DNA from: Streptomyces rhizosphaerihabitans
GTDB lineage: Bacteria; Actinomycetota; Actinomycetes; Streptomycetales; Streptomycetaceae
Length of the DNA: 34,148 bases
Assembly (NCBI RefSeq): GCF_025399795.1
Contig: NZ_JAODTZ010000075.1
Span: 1 to 34,148 of the forward strand
Direction: 5' to 3'
Shown: positions 16,450 to 24,689 of the stretch, in pieces
Numbering within the stretch: position 1 is the first letter of the stretch
How the letters are laid out: every line of letters starts with the position of its first letter
Made by a program: the position numbers and the translations under genes
The notes under the pieces: generated by a model
The model's database searches: none
Told to the model about the DNA's origin: nothing
What the model saw: the letters and a program-made list of their open reading frames with translations, nothing else

Positions 16450-16770
16450 ATGCAACGTGTGTGCTTCCTGCTGAAGGTCCGTGCGGACCGCCTCGACGAG
16501 TACCGCGAGCGGCACGCCGCCGTGTGGCCCGAGATGCTCGACGCGCTCTCGGCCACCGGCTGGCACAACTACTCGCTCTTCCTGCGCGAGGACGGCCTGC
16601 TGGTCGGCTACCTGGAGACCGAGGACTTCGCGGCCGCGCAGGCCGCCATGGAAGCCACCGACGTCAATGCCCGCTGGCAGACGGAGATGGCGCCGTTCTT
16701 CACCTCGCTGGACGGCGCCAGACCCGACGAGGCCATGAAACCCCTCACCGAGGTGTTCCACCTCGCCTGA
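16450..16770 (+). CDS. rhaM: L-rhamnose mutarotase
   Basis: Interconverts the beta and alpha anomers of L-rhamnose, supplying the isomerase. The 106-residue protein has the usual RhaM length and keeps the active-site His22 in EYRERHAAVWPEML, followed by HNYSLFLREDGLLVGYLE and MAPFFTSLDG. The ATG at 16450 has GGAGGG eight bases upstream. Its last codons and stop are duplicated just downstream (16776-16802). Confidence 0.94.
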   Translation: MQRVCFLLKVRADRLDEYRERHAAVWPEMLDALSATGWHNYSLFLREDGLLVGYLETEDFAAAQAAMEATDVNARWQTEMAPFFTSLDGARPDEAMKPLTEVFHLA

Positions 16771-16837
16771 ACGGCCGAGGTGTTCCATCTCGCCTGAACA
16801 GCCCGCCCGACTTGGCTGAACAGCCCGTCCGACCCAC
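16749..16837. repeat. Duplicated rhaM 3' end
   Basis: Units 16749-16775 and 16776-16802 are 27-nt copies with two mismatches, the first containing the last codons and stop of rhaM. A further imperfect copy of the CTGAACAGCCCG segment follows at about 16816. The copies fill the gap before the BNR gene. Confidence 0.75.
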
Positions 16838-16867
16838 CCGCCCGCAGTCCGATCGAGGAGCCCGTAC

Positions 16868-18292
16868 ATGAGACGACGCACCGTGCTGACGACGGCCCTG
16901 CTGGGCGCCGTGGCAGGTCCCGCCCTCACCGCACAGACAGCGCGAGCGGCCGTTCCCGGCCCCTCCGTCACCCTCTCCGGCACCACCCAACTCGACTCCC
17001 AGGCGATCTACTTCGTCTCCTACGACGGTCTGGTCAACAACAACTCGTTCCAGAAGAACGGTCTGTTGACCTACCGCGGCTACCAGTACGCGGCCTGGTA
17101 CACCGCCGACCGCAGCGCGGTCGTCGCCCGCCGCGCGCTCGGCGCCACCACCTGGTCCAAGATCACGCTCGGCCACAAGCTCAAGAGCGACGACTCCCAC
17201 AACGTCATCTCCATGGGCGTCTCCCGGACCGACGGCCGGCTGCACCTGAACATGGACTCGCACAGCGACGGCTTCTTCTACGTCAAGTCGGTGGCCGGGC
17301 TGCTCGACAACGCAGCGTCGACGGCCTGGACCTCCGCCGTCCTCGGAGCCGTCCAGACCTCCTTGGACGGCCTCGCGCTCACCACGCAGTTCACCTATCC
17401 GCAGTTCGTCGCGACCCCGGACGGCGGCCTTCAGCTGAGCTACCGGGTCGGCGTCTCCGGGAACGGGCGCAACGCCCTTGCCGAGTACGGTGGTTCGTCC
17501 TGGACGGCGCTCGGCGAGTGGTCCGCCTCCACGGGGACCTACACCAGCGTGCACGGGTCGAGCACGGCACGCAACATGTATCTGCACGGGATCGACTACG
17601 ACCTGAACGGCCGGCTGCACTCCTTCTTCACCTGGCGTGAGCAGAACGCCGCCGTGATGTGCAACGCCGGAGGCATCACCAACCACGACACCGGCTACGT
17701 CTACTCCACCGACCGGGGCCGCAGTTGGCGCAACGACGCGGGCACCGTCGTCGGCACCACCGGAACCTTGGGCACCGTCGCCGTCACCGACACCGGACTC
17801 GTCGTCGACTCCCTCGACCCCGACCACTCGCTGATGAACCAGGAGAGCCAGGCCACCGACTCGGCGGGTCTGCCGCACGCGATCATCAGCTATGTGCCCG
17901 GACGCTTCGGGCAGTGCACCACCAACTACGTCACCGACCGCACGGCCAACGGCCGCGCCTTCCACCTGCGCAAGAACGCCTCGGGCGGCTGGACCAAGAC
18001 CGAGATCCCGATCGCCCTGAACTCCAGCCAGCGCACCAAGCTGGTCCTGGACCGGTACGACAACGCCTACGCGATCATGCCGTTCGGACGGATCGCCGGC
18101 GCCTCGAAGTCCTCCGGACACACCGACTGGAAGCTCCTGTTCGACGGCAGCGGCCTGAACGCCTTCGGCGAGGTCGTCATCGACGAGACGCGCGTCCCGC
18201 AGGACGGAACGCTGTCCGTGATGTACCAGGAGAAGTCCAGCGGGACCACAGCCTCGGCGCTGCACGTCGTCGATTTCCGGCTGCCCTCATGA
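16868..18292 (+). CDS. Secreted BNR_4-type seven-bladed propeller enzyme (putative rhamnosidase or lyase)
   Basis: Exported protein of 474 residues. The N-terminus (MRRRTVLTTALLGAVAG... to about residue 27) fits a twin-arginine signal ending at ARA. The mature part reads as a BNR_4 beta-propeller: KSDDSHNVISMGVSRTDG (His111 as candidate active-site residue), RLHLNMDSHSDGFFYVK, MYLHGIDYDLNGRLHSFFTWRE, and NHDTGYVYSTDRGRSW. BNR_4 proteins include GH145 alpha-L-rhamnosidases and several polysaccharide lyases acting on rhamnose-uronic acid linkages. It lies between rhaM and the LacI gene in the transporter operon, so it probably releases rhamnose or rhamnose-ended fragments from plant gums or similar polymers. 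The exact reaction cannot be read from the sequence. GAGGAG precedes the ATG at 16868. Confidence 0.75.
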   Translation: MRRRTVLTTALLGAVAGPALTAQTARAAVPGPSVTLSGTTQLDSQAIYFVSYDGLVNNNSFQKNGLLTYRGYQYAAWYTADRSAVVARRALGATTWSKITLGHKLKSDDSHNVISMGVSRTDGRLHLNMDSHSDGFFYVKSVAGLLDNAASTAWTSAVLGAVQTSLDGLALTTQFTYPQFVATPDGGLQLSYRVGVSGNGRNALAEYGGSSWTALGEWSASTGTYTSVHGSSTARNMYLHGIDYDLNGRLHSFFTWREQNAAVMCNAGGITNHDTGYVYSTDRGRSWRNDAGTVVGTTGTLGTVAVTDTGLVVDSLDPDHSLMNQESQATDSAGLPHAIISYVPGRFGQCTTNYVTDRTANGRAFHLRKNASGGWTKTEIPIALNSSQRTKLVLDRYDNAYAIMPFGRIAGASKSSGHTDWKLLFDGSGLNAFGEVVIDETRVPQDGTLSVMYQEKSSGTTASALHVVDFRLPS

Positions 18293-18368
18293 CCACTGAA
18301 TTCGACCCGCTCGCGGGTAATGTGAGGGCCTGCCTGCCGCTTCTCGTTCTTCTGGAGGTTCCCGCCTG

Positions 18369-19394
18369 ATGGCCCAGTCGGTGGGTATCAAGGACGTCGC
18401 CCGTGCCGCCGGAGTGTCCGTCGGAACGGTCTCGAACGTGATCAACCGCCCCGACTCGGTGGCCTCCGAGACGAGGGCACGCGTCCTGTCCGCCATCGAC
18501 CGGCTCGGCTATGTACGCAGCGAGTCGGCACGCCAACTGCGGGCCGGACGCAGCCGGATCATGGGGCTTCTCGTCCTCGACATGGGCAACCCGTTCTTCG
18601 TGGACGTCGCGCGCGGCGCCGAGCGCGCCGCACGGGAATCCGGACTCGGCGTGATGGTCTGCAACAGCGCGCAGAGCCCGAGCGAGGAGGCCGACTATCT
18701 GTCGCTCTTCGCCGAGCAGCGGGTGCGCGGGGTGCTGCTGACGCCCACCGACGCGAGCGGGCGCAACATCGAGGCGTTCCGCCGCAACGGCATCCCCTTC
18801 GTGCTGGTCGACCGGGTCGCCGAGGGCACCACCGAGTGCTCGGTTTCGGTCGACGACGTGGCGGGCGGCGCGCTCGCCGTCCGGCACCTCGTGGACGCCG
18901 GACACCGCTCGATCGCGTACGTCAGCGGACCGCCCGGCCTCAGCCAGGTCAGGGACCGCCGAACGGGCGCACTGAACGCGCTCGCCGAGGCGGGCCTCGG
19001 CCCGGCGAATCTGCGCGAGCTGCCGACCGAGCGCCTCGACGTGGCCGCCGGGCGCGACGCCGGCGCCCGGCTCCTGGGCCTCGCCGAGCGGCCCACCGCC
19101 GTCTTCTGCGCCAACGACCTGCTCGCCCTCGGCGTCCTGCAGGCCATGTACGCGGCCGGTGTCGGCGTACCGGACGACCTCGCGATCGTCGGCTACGACG
19201 ACATCGAGTTCGCGGCCGCCGCGGCCGTACCGCTCACCTCCGTGCGCCAGCCAGCCGTGACCATGGGCGCCCTCGCGGCGGAACTGCTCCTGGAGGAGAT
19301 CGACGCCGAGACCGCGCCGGCGCCGCACGAACACCGGCGGGTCGTGCTCCAGCCGGAGCTGGTCGTGCGCCACTCCAGCCTGGCGGCGCGCTGA
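18369..19394 (+). CDS. LacI family repressor of the rhamnose island
   Basis: DNA-binding regulator of 341 residues. Residues 5-30 form the LacI helix-turn-helix (IKDVARAAGVSVGTVSNVINRP), followed by a hinge helix (SARQLRAGRS) and a sugar-binding core with LLVLDMGNPFFVDVARGAE, GVLLTPTD, DDVAGGALAVRHLVDAGH, AVFCANDLLALGVLQ and IVGYDDIEFA. GGAGG lies about ten bases before the ATG at 18369. It closes the plus-strand unit. Both LacI-type palindromes in the rhaI/transporter control region are its likely targets, with rhamnose or a pathway intermediate as inducer (inference). No copy of the operator was seen directly upstream of this gene. Confidence 0.9.
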   Translation: MAQSVGIKDVARAAGVSVGTVSNVINRPDSVASETRARVLSAIDRLGYVRSESARQLRAGRSRIMGLLVLDMGNPFFVDVARGAERAARESGLGVMVCNSAQSPSEEADYLSLFAEQRVRGVLLTPTDASGRNIEAFRRNGIPFVLVDRVAEGTTECSVSVDDVAGGALAVRHLVDAGHRSIAYVSGPPGLSQVRDRRTGALNALAEAGLGPANLRELPTERLDVAAGRDAGARLLGLAERPTAVFCANDLLALGVLQAMYAAGVGVPDDLAIVGYDDIEFAAAAAVPLTSVRQPAVTMGALAAELLLEEIDAETAPAPHEHRRVVLQPELVVRHSSLAAR

Positions 19395-19554
19395 CCAGCG
19401 GTTCAGCTTGATCTAGGGAGGAGCTCCGGGCGTCTGTACCCGGGGGGAATTACTTCTCTGGGCTGTTCTGACCCGCAGGGTTGCACGGGTCTGCGCTGTT
19501 GGCCTCAGCCGGGGTTTGGTTCTCGACGTACTCCTTGATGATCGACAACGGCAC

Positions 19555-19786
19555 CTAAGGGCTGTCCCGTAATCCCCGGTGGATCGGCGCGCGGCGTCAG
19601 ATGCTGGGGGCCCCTGCCACGCCTTTCGGGCTGTGGGGGAGCATCGCAAGGCGGAGGGTCGTCCTCATACTGGGCGTATTCGGGCGATCCGACAACGCGG
19701 CGTGGGGGTCCCCCCTGCTCGAAGAGCTTGGGGGAGTGCCGTAGCTGTCGTCGTGCGCCCGCCGGGGATTACGGGACAGCCCTTAG
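19555..19786. mobile_element. MITE with 25-bp perfect terminal inverted repeats
   Basis: A 232-bp element: bases 19555-19579 and 19762-19786 are perfect inverted repeats whose core is GGGCTGTCCCGTAATCC, a terminus that I recognise from Streptomyces insertion sequences. It has no transposase. Its interior includes a GGGGGTCCCCCC...TTGGGGGA segment common in Streptomyces intergenic repeats. It lies 160 bases after the LacI gene. Confidence 0.75.
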
Positions 19787-20051
19787 AGGTCGTTTTCACG
19801 CAATTTATTCCGCTTCAGCATCCCCAGAAGGCCACTCGCACCTCTCATGTAATGGGTCAGAGCGCGCCGCGGTAGGCGTAATCGCCGATACGGCGATTCT
19901 TTGGAGTGAGACAGGCTTGCTGGGATGAGGCAGACAATACGGTCGTCCGCTCAGTCGCACTGGCCGCAAGGGGCGCCGGCACCTCAAGAGTCGAGTCTCG
20001 TCACGGCGACATGTTTGGATAAAACAGACTCTACTGATGAAAACGACCTCT
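19785..20051. mobile_element. Second MITE-like element abutting the first
   Basis: AGAGGTCGTTTTCA at 19785-19798 and its exact complement at 20038-20051 enclose 239 bases without a gene. The left repeat overlaps the end of the first element by two bases, so one element probably inserted at the edge of the other. No transposase is present. Confidence 0.6.
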
Positions 20052-20100
20052 CAGTAGGTGTTTTCCAACCCGGTTCGTCGAGTGGTCATGGGTCCGGTTT

Positions 20101-20208
20101 GTGAGTGCATTTGCTGTCCAGGACGCTCTCGCCCTCGACGAGGTCCCGGCAGTCCTGGGAGAACTGGCCAGCCGTCACGTGCGGAGCGAGCTCGTGCATG
20201 CGTTCCGC
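20101..20208 (+). pseudogene. Possible gene-end scrap before the terminator
   Basis: A GTG at 20101 opens 35 codons (VSAFAVQDALALDEVPAVLGEL...) ending at 20208, six bases before a strong hairpin. The composition is protein-like but I cannot name a family, and no ribosome site is present. It may be the end of a gene cut by the neighbouring MITE. Confidence 0.25.
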
Positions 20209-20213
20209 TGAAT

Positions 20214-20261
20214 CAGGCGGACGGCCCTCGACCACGATCGTGGTCGAGGGCCGTCCGCCTG
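20214..20261. terminator. 48-nt perfect palindrome terminator
   Basis: Arms 20214-20237 and 20238-20261 are exact 24-base reverse complements with no loop base left over. It lies 13 bases beyond the stop of the DtxR gene (20274). Confidence 0.8.
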
Positions 20262-20273
20262 CCTGCAAGGGAC

Positions 20274-20993
20274 TTACGGCCTGGGGCAGCGTCCGGCTGG
20301 GCTCCGCTTGGCCACGAAGACATGCGCGGCGGCCTGCGTGGGGAGTTCCGCGGCCTCCCCGTCGCTGCTGACCGTCACGCCGCCGGGCGAGGACGTCACG
20401 CTCACGACCACGCCGGGCTGCACCCCGGCGTGCCGCAGGGTGTACATCAGCTGAGGGTTGGTCTGGATCAGCTCCCTGATGCACCGTACGACCGCGCTCG
20501 CGCCGTTCGGTCCGGGCTCAAGGTCGCTGAGGCTGACCATGCTCTCGCCGGGGAACGGATCCACGGTGCTCTTCCCGCCGAGTTCCTCCAGGCCCGGGAT
20601 CGGGTTGCCGTAGGGCGACTTGGTCGGGTGCCGCAGCAGCTCAAGGATGCGGCTTTCGACGGCCTCGCTCATCACGTGCTCCCAGCGACAGGCTTCGGTG
20701 TGGGCCCGCTCCCACTCCAGCCCGATCACGTCGACGAGCAGGCACTCCGCGAGCCTGTGCTTGCGCATCACGCGCGTGGCGATCCGTCGGCCCTCCCCGG
20801 TCAGCTCCAGGTGCCGGTCGCCGGCGACGTGCAGCAGACCCTTGCGCTCCATGCGGGCGACGGTCTGGCTGACGGTGGGGCCGCTCTGGTCCAGGCGCTC
20901 GGCGATGCGGGCGCGCAGGGGGACCACGCCTTCTTCCTCGAGCTCCAGAATCGTGCGGAGATACATCTGAGTGGTGTCGATGAGTGGGGACAT
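20274..20993 (-). CDS. DtxR/IdeR-family iron-dependent repressor
   Basis: Metal-activated repressor, 239 residues, with the three-part DtxR layout: winged helix (RIAERLDQSGPTVSQTVARMERKGL, residues 29-53), dimerisation domain and a C-terminal SH3-like domain (VVSVTSSPGGVTVSSDG). The metal ligands fall at the same numbers as in diphtheria DtxR: Met10, Cys102, Glu105, His106 in the primary site and His79, Glu83, His98 in the ancillary site. This argues for Fe(II) sensing of the DtxR/DmdR kind rather than the shorter MntR type. The ATG at 20993 lies eight bases after the stop of the upstream PEBP gene without a good ribosome site, so it is probably translated by coupling. Targets are unknown; no clear iron box was seen in the divergent promoter. 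Confidence 0.9.
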   Translation of the reverse strand: MSPLIDTTQMYLRTILELEEEGVVPLRARIAERLDQSGPTVSQTVARMERKGLLHVAGDRHLELTGEGRRIATRVMRKHRLAECLLVDVIGLEWERAHTEACRWEHVMSEAVESRILELLRHPTKSPYGNPIPGLEELGGKSTVDPFPGESMVSLSDLEPGPNGASAVVRCIRELIQTNPQLMYTLRHAGVQPGVVVSVTSSPGGVTVSSDGEAAELPTQAAAHVFVAKRSPAGRCPRP

Positions 20994-21001
20994 GCTGTTG
21001 G

Positions 21002-21535
21002 TCAGGCGGGGGTTTCGGCGGTGGCCGTCAGTACCGCGCGGCCGAGGATGCGGCCGGCCATGGTGAAGCCGAGGACGGCCGGGGTGGCGTCGGCCGGGAC
21101 GCCGATGGAGGCGACGTCGAGGGCGTGCACCACGACGAAGTAGCGGTGTGGGCCGTGCCCGGCCGGCGGGGCGGCGCCGATGAAGCGGGCCGCACGGGCG
21201 TCGTTGGGCAGCTGGAAGGCGCCCTCCGGCAGGCCCGAGCCGGCGTCGTCGCCGGCGCCCTCGGGCAGCTCGGTGACGGTGGCGGGGACGTCGGCGACCG
21301 CCCAGTGCCAGAACCCGGACCCGGTGGGGGCGTCGGGGTCGTAGACGGTGACGGCGTAGCTCTTGGTGCCTTCCGGGGCGCCGCTCCAGGACAGCTGCGG
21401 GGAGACATCCTTCCCGCCGGGGACGCCGGAGGAGTACTGCTCGGGCGACCATGCGGCGCCGTCGGTGACGGTGGTGCTGGTAACGGTGAAGGAGGCCACC
21501 TCGGGGAGGCGGGCGAAGGGGTCGTTGGCGCTCAT
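21002..21535 (-). CDS. YbhB/YbcL family Raf-kinase-inhibitor-like protein
   Basis: Cytoplasmic PEBP-fold protein of 177 residues. Family marks are DVSPQLSWSGAPEGTKSYAVTVYDPDAPT near residues 43-71, WHWAVADVPA, and GPHRYFVVVHALD around residue 127. There is no signal peptide. The biochemical role of the bacterial family is unsettled. The ATG at 21535 has AAAGGA about eight bases upstream. It forms a two-gene unit with the DtxR regulator (eight-base gap) and diverges from the GntR gene. Confidence 0.9.
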   Translation of the reverse strand: MSANDPFARLPEVASFTVTSTTVTDGAAWSPEQYSSGVPGGKDVSPQLSWSGAPEGTKSYAVTVYDPDAPTGSGFWHWAVADVPATVTELPEGAGDDAGSGLPEGAFQLPNDARAARFIGAAPPAGHGPHRYFVVVHALDVASIGVPADATPAVLGFTMAGRILGRAVLTATAETPA

Positions 21536-21653
21536 CGCGTCGTTCCTTTCAGGCCGTGCAGTGGGTTGGCGGTGATGCGGCCGACGGGGCCCACAGCGTC
21601 GTGTGGAGGCACCGTCACCGTCTTTCATCAACCGCTGGATCGACCATAACACT

Positions 21654-21667
21654 AATAATCGATTATT
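21654..21667. promoter_or_regulatory. AT-rich palindrome overlapping the GntR promoter
   Basis: AATAATCGATTATT is a perfect 14-base palindrome in very GC-rich surroundings, flanked by two CGCTGGATCG direct repeats (about 21633 and 21668). It covers the expected -35 position of the downstream promoter. Likely the operator of the GntR regulator itself. Confidence 0.6.
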
Positions 21668-21679
21668 CGCTGGATCGTC

Positions 21680-21685
21680 TATGCT
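21680..21685 (+). promoter_or_regulatory. -10 box of a probably leaderless GntR transcript
   Basis: TATGCT ends seven bases before the A of the ATG at 21692, so transcription should start at or next to the first codon. No ribosome site is present, which fits a leaderless message, common in actinomycetes. Confidence 0.5.
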
Positions 21686-21691
21686 GAGGGC

Positions 21692-22390
21692 ATGACTCAG
21701 ACGGCCCACACCTCGACCTCACCGGGGAAGCAGATGCTCTCCGAGCAGGTCTACGCACACCTGCGGGACGCGATCATGCGCGGGAACCACGCCCCCCGTG
21801 ACGCCCTCAAACCGCAGGACCTCGCCAAGGAACAGGGCGTGAGCCTGGCCGTCGTGCGCGAGGCGCTCGTGCGACTGGTCGGCGAGGGCCTCGCCGACCG
21901 GCTGCCCAACCGCGGCTTCGCCGTCCCAGCCTGCTCCGACCGCCGCTGGCAGGAGATCGCGGAGGCCCGCCGGACCATCGAACCGGTCATGCTGCGCATG
22001 TCCATCGAACGCGGCGACCTCGACTGGGAGTCCCGCGTACGAGCCGCCCACCACCGCCTGGCCCGCACCCCGGCGTACGCGCCGGAGGAGGGCGAGTACT
22101 ACAGCGGCGCATGGTCCGAAGCCCACCGGGTCTTCCACCGCACCCTGCTGGAGGGCTGCGGCAACCCCGTCCTGCTGGAGACCTTCGACCGGACATGGAC
22201 CGCGAGCGAACTGGCTCGCCGCTGGTCGGCGCACCGCGTCCCCGACCGGGACCACGCCGACGAGCACCGCCAGCTGGAGGAGGCGGCGCTGGCCCGCGAC
22301 GCCGACACCGCGGCCGAGGTACTGACCCAGCACCTCACCCAGACCGCGGCTGGACTGACCGGCTGCACCCTTCGCGAACCCGCGAAGTAA
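21692..22390 (+). CDS. GntR family regulator, FCD (FadR-like) subfamily
   Basis: Regulator of 232 residues. Residues 15-80 form the winged helix (LSEQVYAHLRDAIMRGNHAP, PQDLAKEQGVSLAVVREALVRLVGEGL). The remainder is an all-helical FCD effector domain with EAHRVFHRTLLEGCGNPVLLE and DEHRQLEEAALARDADTAAEVLTQHL, whose acidic and His residues are the usual metal/carboxylate ligands of this subfamily. FCD proteins commonly respond to small organic acids. The promoter carries a perfect AT-rich palindrome and appears leaderless. It is divergent from the PEBP-DtxR pair, so it may control that pair and itself. A link to lutABC is conceivable, since lactate regulators belong to this subfamily, but nothing in the sequence shows it. 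Confidence 0.88.
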   Translation: MTQTAHTSTSPGKQMLSEQVYAHLRDAIMRGNHAPRDALKPQDLAKEQGVSLAVVREALVRLVGEGLADRLPNRGFAVPACSDRRWQEIAEARRTIEPVMLRMSIERGDLDWESRVRAAHHRLARTPAYAPEEGEYYSGAWSEAHRVFHRTLLEGCGNPVLLETFDRTWTASELARRWSAHRVPDRDHADEHRQLEEAALARDADTAAEVLTQHLTQTAAGLTGCTLREPAK

Positions 22391-22605
22391 GCCTGATGCG
22401 TCTCGTCGACCCGGCCGGAGATCTGACCTGATCACCGACACCGGAACTGTGGACGGCGCCGACGCTAGTGAGATTCCGCCTGCCCAAGCCACTGCGTGAC
22501 GAGTTCGAGGCGTTCGCCAAGGGCAAGGGACCCACGCCTTTGTGACGCGGGGTTGGCCTGCGGCGATGTTCGAGAGCAGGTGAATGCCGCCGACGTTCAG
22601 CACCT

Positions 22606-23082
22606 CAAGCTCAGCTGTCCTTCTCGTGGCTGGATGACAGGGAAGACCTCATCCCTGCCACCCAGGTCGGCGTGAAGATCCCCGTACGAGACGGCACCGT
22701 CGGACAAATCCACGCCGTCACCAGATTCCTTCTCCCCGGAACCGGCTGCCTGTGGTGCGACGGACTGATCAACCCCACCGACCTCGCCATCGACATGCAC
22801 ACCCCCACCGACCGAGCCGCCGCCCAATACGTCCCCGGCACACCAGCCGCCAGCGTCCTCCCCCTCAACGCCCTTACCGCCGCCGAAGGCGTCAGCCACT
22901 TCATGCACGCCGTCAGCTGCCTCCACGACGACGACCTCGACCACGCCAACGTCCTGCACAGCCCCCGCACCCGAACGCGAGACCTCATCAACTCCCGCAC
23001 CAACCCCGACTGCCGATGGTGCGCCCCGAAAGAGCAGTTCGCGCTCGGAGACCGACCGACCGGCAATGTGGCATCGAGCTGA
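22606..23082 (+). pseudogene. C-terminal fragment of a ThiF-family (E1-like) adenylyltransferase
   Basis: The open frame gives DDREDLIPATQVGVKIPVRDG, then LLPGTGCLWCDGLINP, SVLPLNALTAAEGVSHFM and NPDCRWC. This resembles the last third of ThiF/E1-like enzymes, with the CxxC pairs that hold zinc. The ATP-binding N-terminal two thirds (GxGxxG region) are missing upstream, where only short unrelated frames occur. A GTG at 22672 could start a 136-residue peptide, but it would lack the catalytic domain. Best read as a truncated gene. Upstream, 22391-22605 holds only peptide-sized frames. Confidence 0.5.
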
Positions 23083-23329
23083 CAGAGCAGCCCCACGAAC
23101 CGAAGCGATTCACCGAGAGCTTCCCTTCGGTAGCGGACCTACCAGCGCATGCCCAACTGATCGAGTTCCGCTCGGCGCTCCGGGCGAGTGGCTTTATCGA
23201 GCAGTAGTGGTTCTGGCTCGCTTTCCGTGAAGCGCATACGTTGGGTGACAGCTGACGTCAGCGGCAGTCTCCGGGAAGTTGCCTGAAAATGATCAGTGCC
23301 GATCTTGGGGTGGCCGACAGTTCGGGGTC

Positions 23330-24689
23330 GTGGAAGAGACATTGCTCCGGCTGGAGGGGCTGTTGTTCCCGTCGGTCGCGGACGTGACGGTGCTATCAGT
23401 GGACGTGAACGACGAGGCGGTACGTGTCGACGCCCGCAGTACGACGGCCGAGGCGGTGTGTCCGAGTTGCGGGTGCTCTTCAAGCCGAATACACAGCTCC
23501 TACCTGCGGTTTCCCGCCGATGTACCCAGCGCGGGACGACGGGTGGTTCTATGCCTGCGAGTCCGCAGGTTCTTCTGTCTGGACGCTGTATGCGGACGGC
23601 GGACATTCGTCGAGCAGATGCCGGGGCTGACCAGGAGGTACAGCAGGTGGACCGAACGTCTGCGATCGACCCTGGCCATGGTTGGCCTCGCCCTCGCAGG
23701 CCGGGCCGGCGCCCGGATGGCGAGCGTCTTCGGGGTATCTGTCAGCCGCAGTACGGTGCTGCGGCTGGTCGACATGCTGCCCGAGCCGGACGTGCCGGCC
23801 CCGCGGGTGGTCGGCGTCGACGAGTACGCCACACGCAAGGGCCGCGTCTACGGCACCGTGCTGGTCGACTGCGAGACCCGACGGCCGGTGGACCTGCTGC
23901 CTGATCGGGAGGCGTCCAGCCTGGCCAAGTGGCTGTCGAGGCGACCGGGCATCGAGGTGATCTGCCGGGACCGTGCTCCGTTCTTCGCCGAAGGCGCTTC
24001 GGCAGGGGCACCCCAAGCGATTCAGGTCGCTGACCGGTGGCATCTGTGGCACAACCTCAGCGAGGCCGCCGAGCGAGCTGTTGCCCGCCACCGCCAGTGC
24101 TTGCGCCTCCTGGCCCCGAACCAGTCCAGGAGGGATACGACGAGCCCGCACCATCCATGAACGCTGGAACGAGGGCTGCACCAACGCCTGGAAACTCTGG
24201 GAGGAAATCGTCCCGCTCGGTTACAAGGGCAGCTACGGCATCGTCAGCGCCTACATCAGGAAGAAGCGCACGTCACCCCGACCGGTCACCGCACAACCCC
24301 CGGCACCCCGCCAGGTGGCCAGATGGATTCTCAGCCGCCCGGAAACACTTACGGAGATCGAGCAGTTCCGGCTCAAGGCCGTGCTGGCCAACTGCCCCGA
24401 ACTTGACGCCCTCACCGGGCACGTCCGGTCCTTCGCCCGGATGCTCACCGAGCGCCGGGGCGAACGACTCCCTGAGTGGCTCGACGCCGTCCGCCAGGAC
24501 GACCTGCCCAGCCTTCACACCCTTGCCGCAGGCATCGACCGCGACCGCGACGCGGTCATCACCGGTCTGACCATGCCCTGGAACTCAGGCGTGGTTGAAG
24601 GACACGTCAACCGCATCAAGATGCTCAAGCGCCAGATGTTCGGCCGCGCCGGCTTCGACCTTCTGCGAAAAACGAGTCCTACTCGCTGA
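23330..24689 (+). pseudogene. ISL3 family transposase, frameshifted and internally deleted
   Basis: The GTG at 23330 begins VEETLLRLEGLLFPSV. A zinc-finger region with CPSCGCSS and a CxxxxC pair follows, then VVGVDEYATRKGRVYGTVLVDCETRRPVDLLPDRE, the ISL3 catalytic core start. After ADRWHLWHNLSEAAERAV the frame breaks near 24115: EPVQEGYDEPAP continues in another frame and IHERWNEGCTNAWKLWEEI in a third, showing a one-base loss plus deletion of the middle (HTH-containing) region. The C-terminal part (NSGVVEGHVNRIKMLKRQMFGRAGFDLL) ends in LRKTSPTR, where removing one A would give the usual LRKRVLLA. It cannot be translated as one protein. Confidence 0.8.

Noticed and set aside
22468..22545. Short frame VRFRLPKPLRDEFEAFAKGKGPTPL
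   Set aside because: It looks protein-like, perhaps a ribbon-helix-helix scrap, but 25 codons without a ribosome site cannot be assigned to a family.
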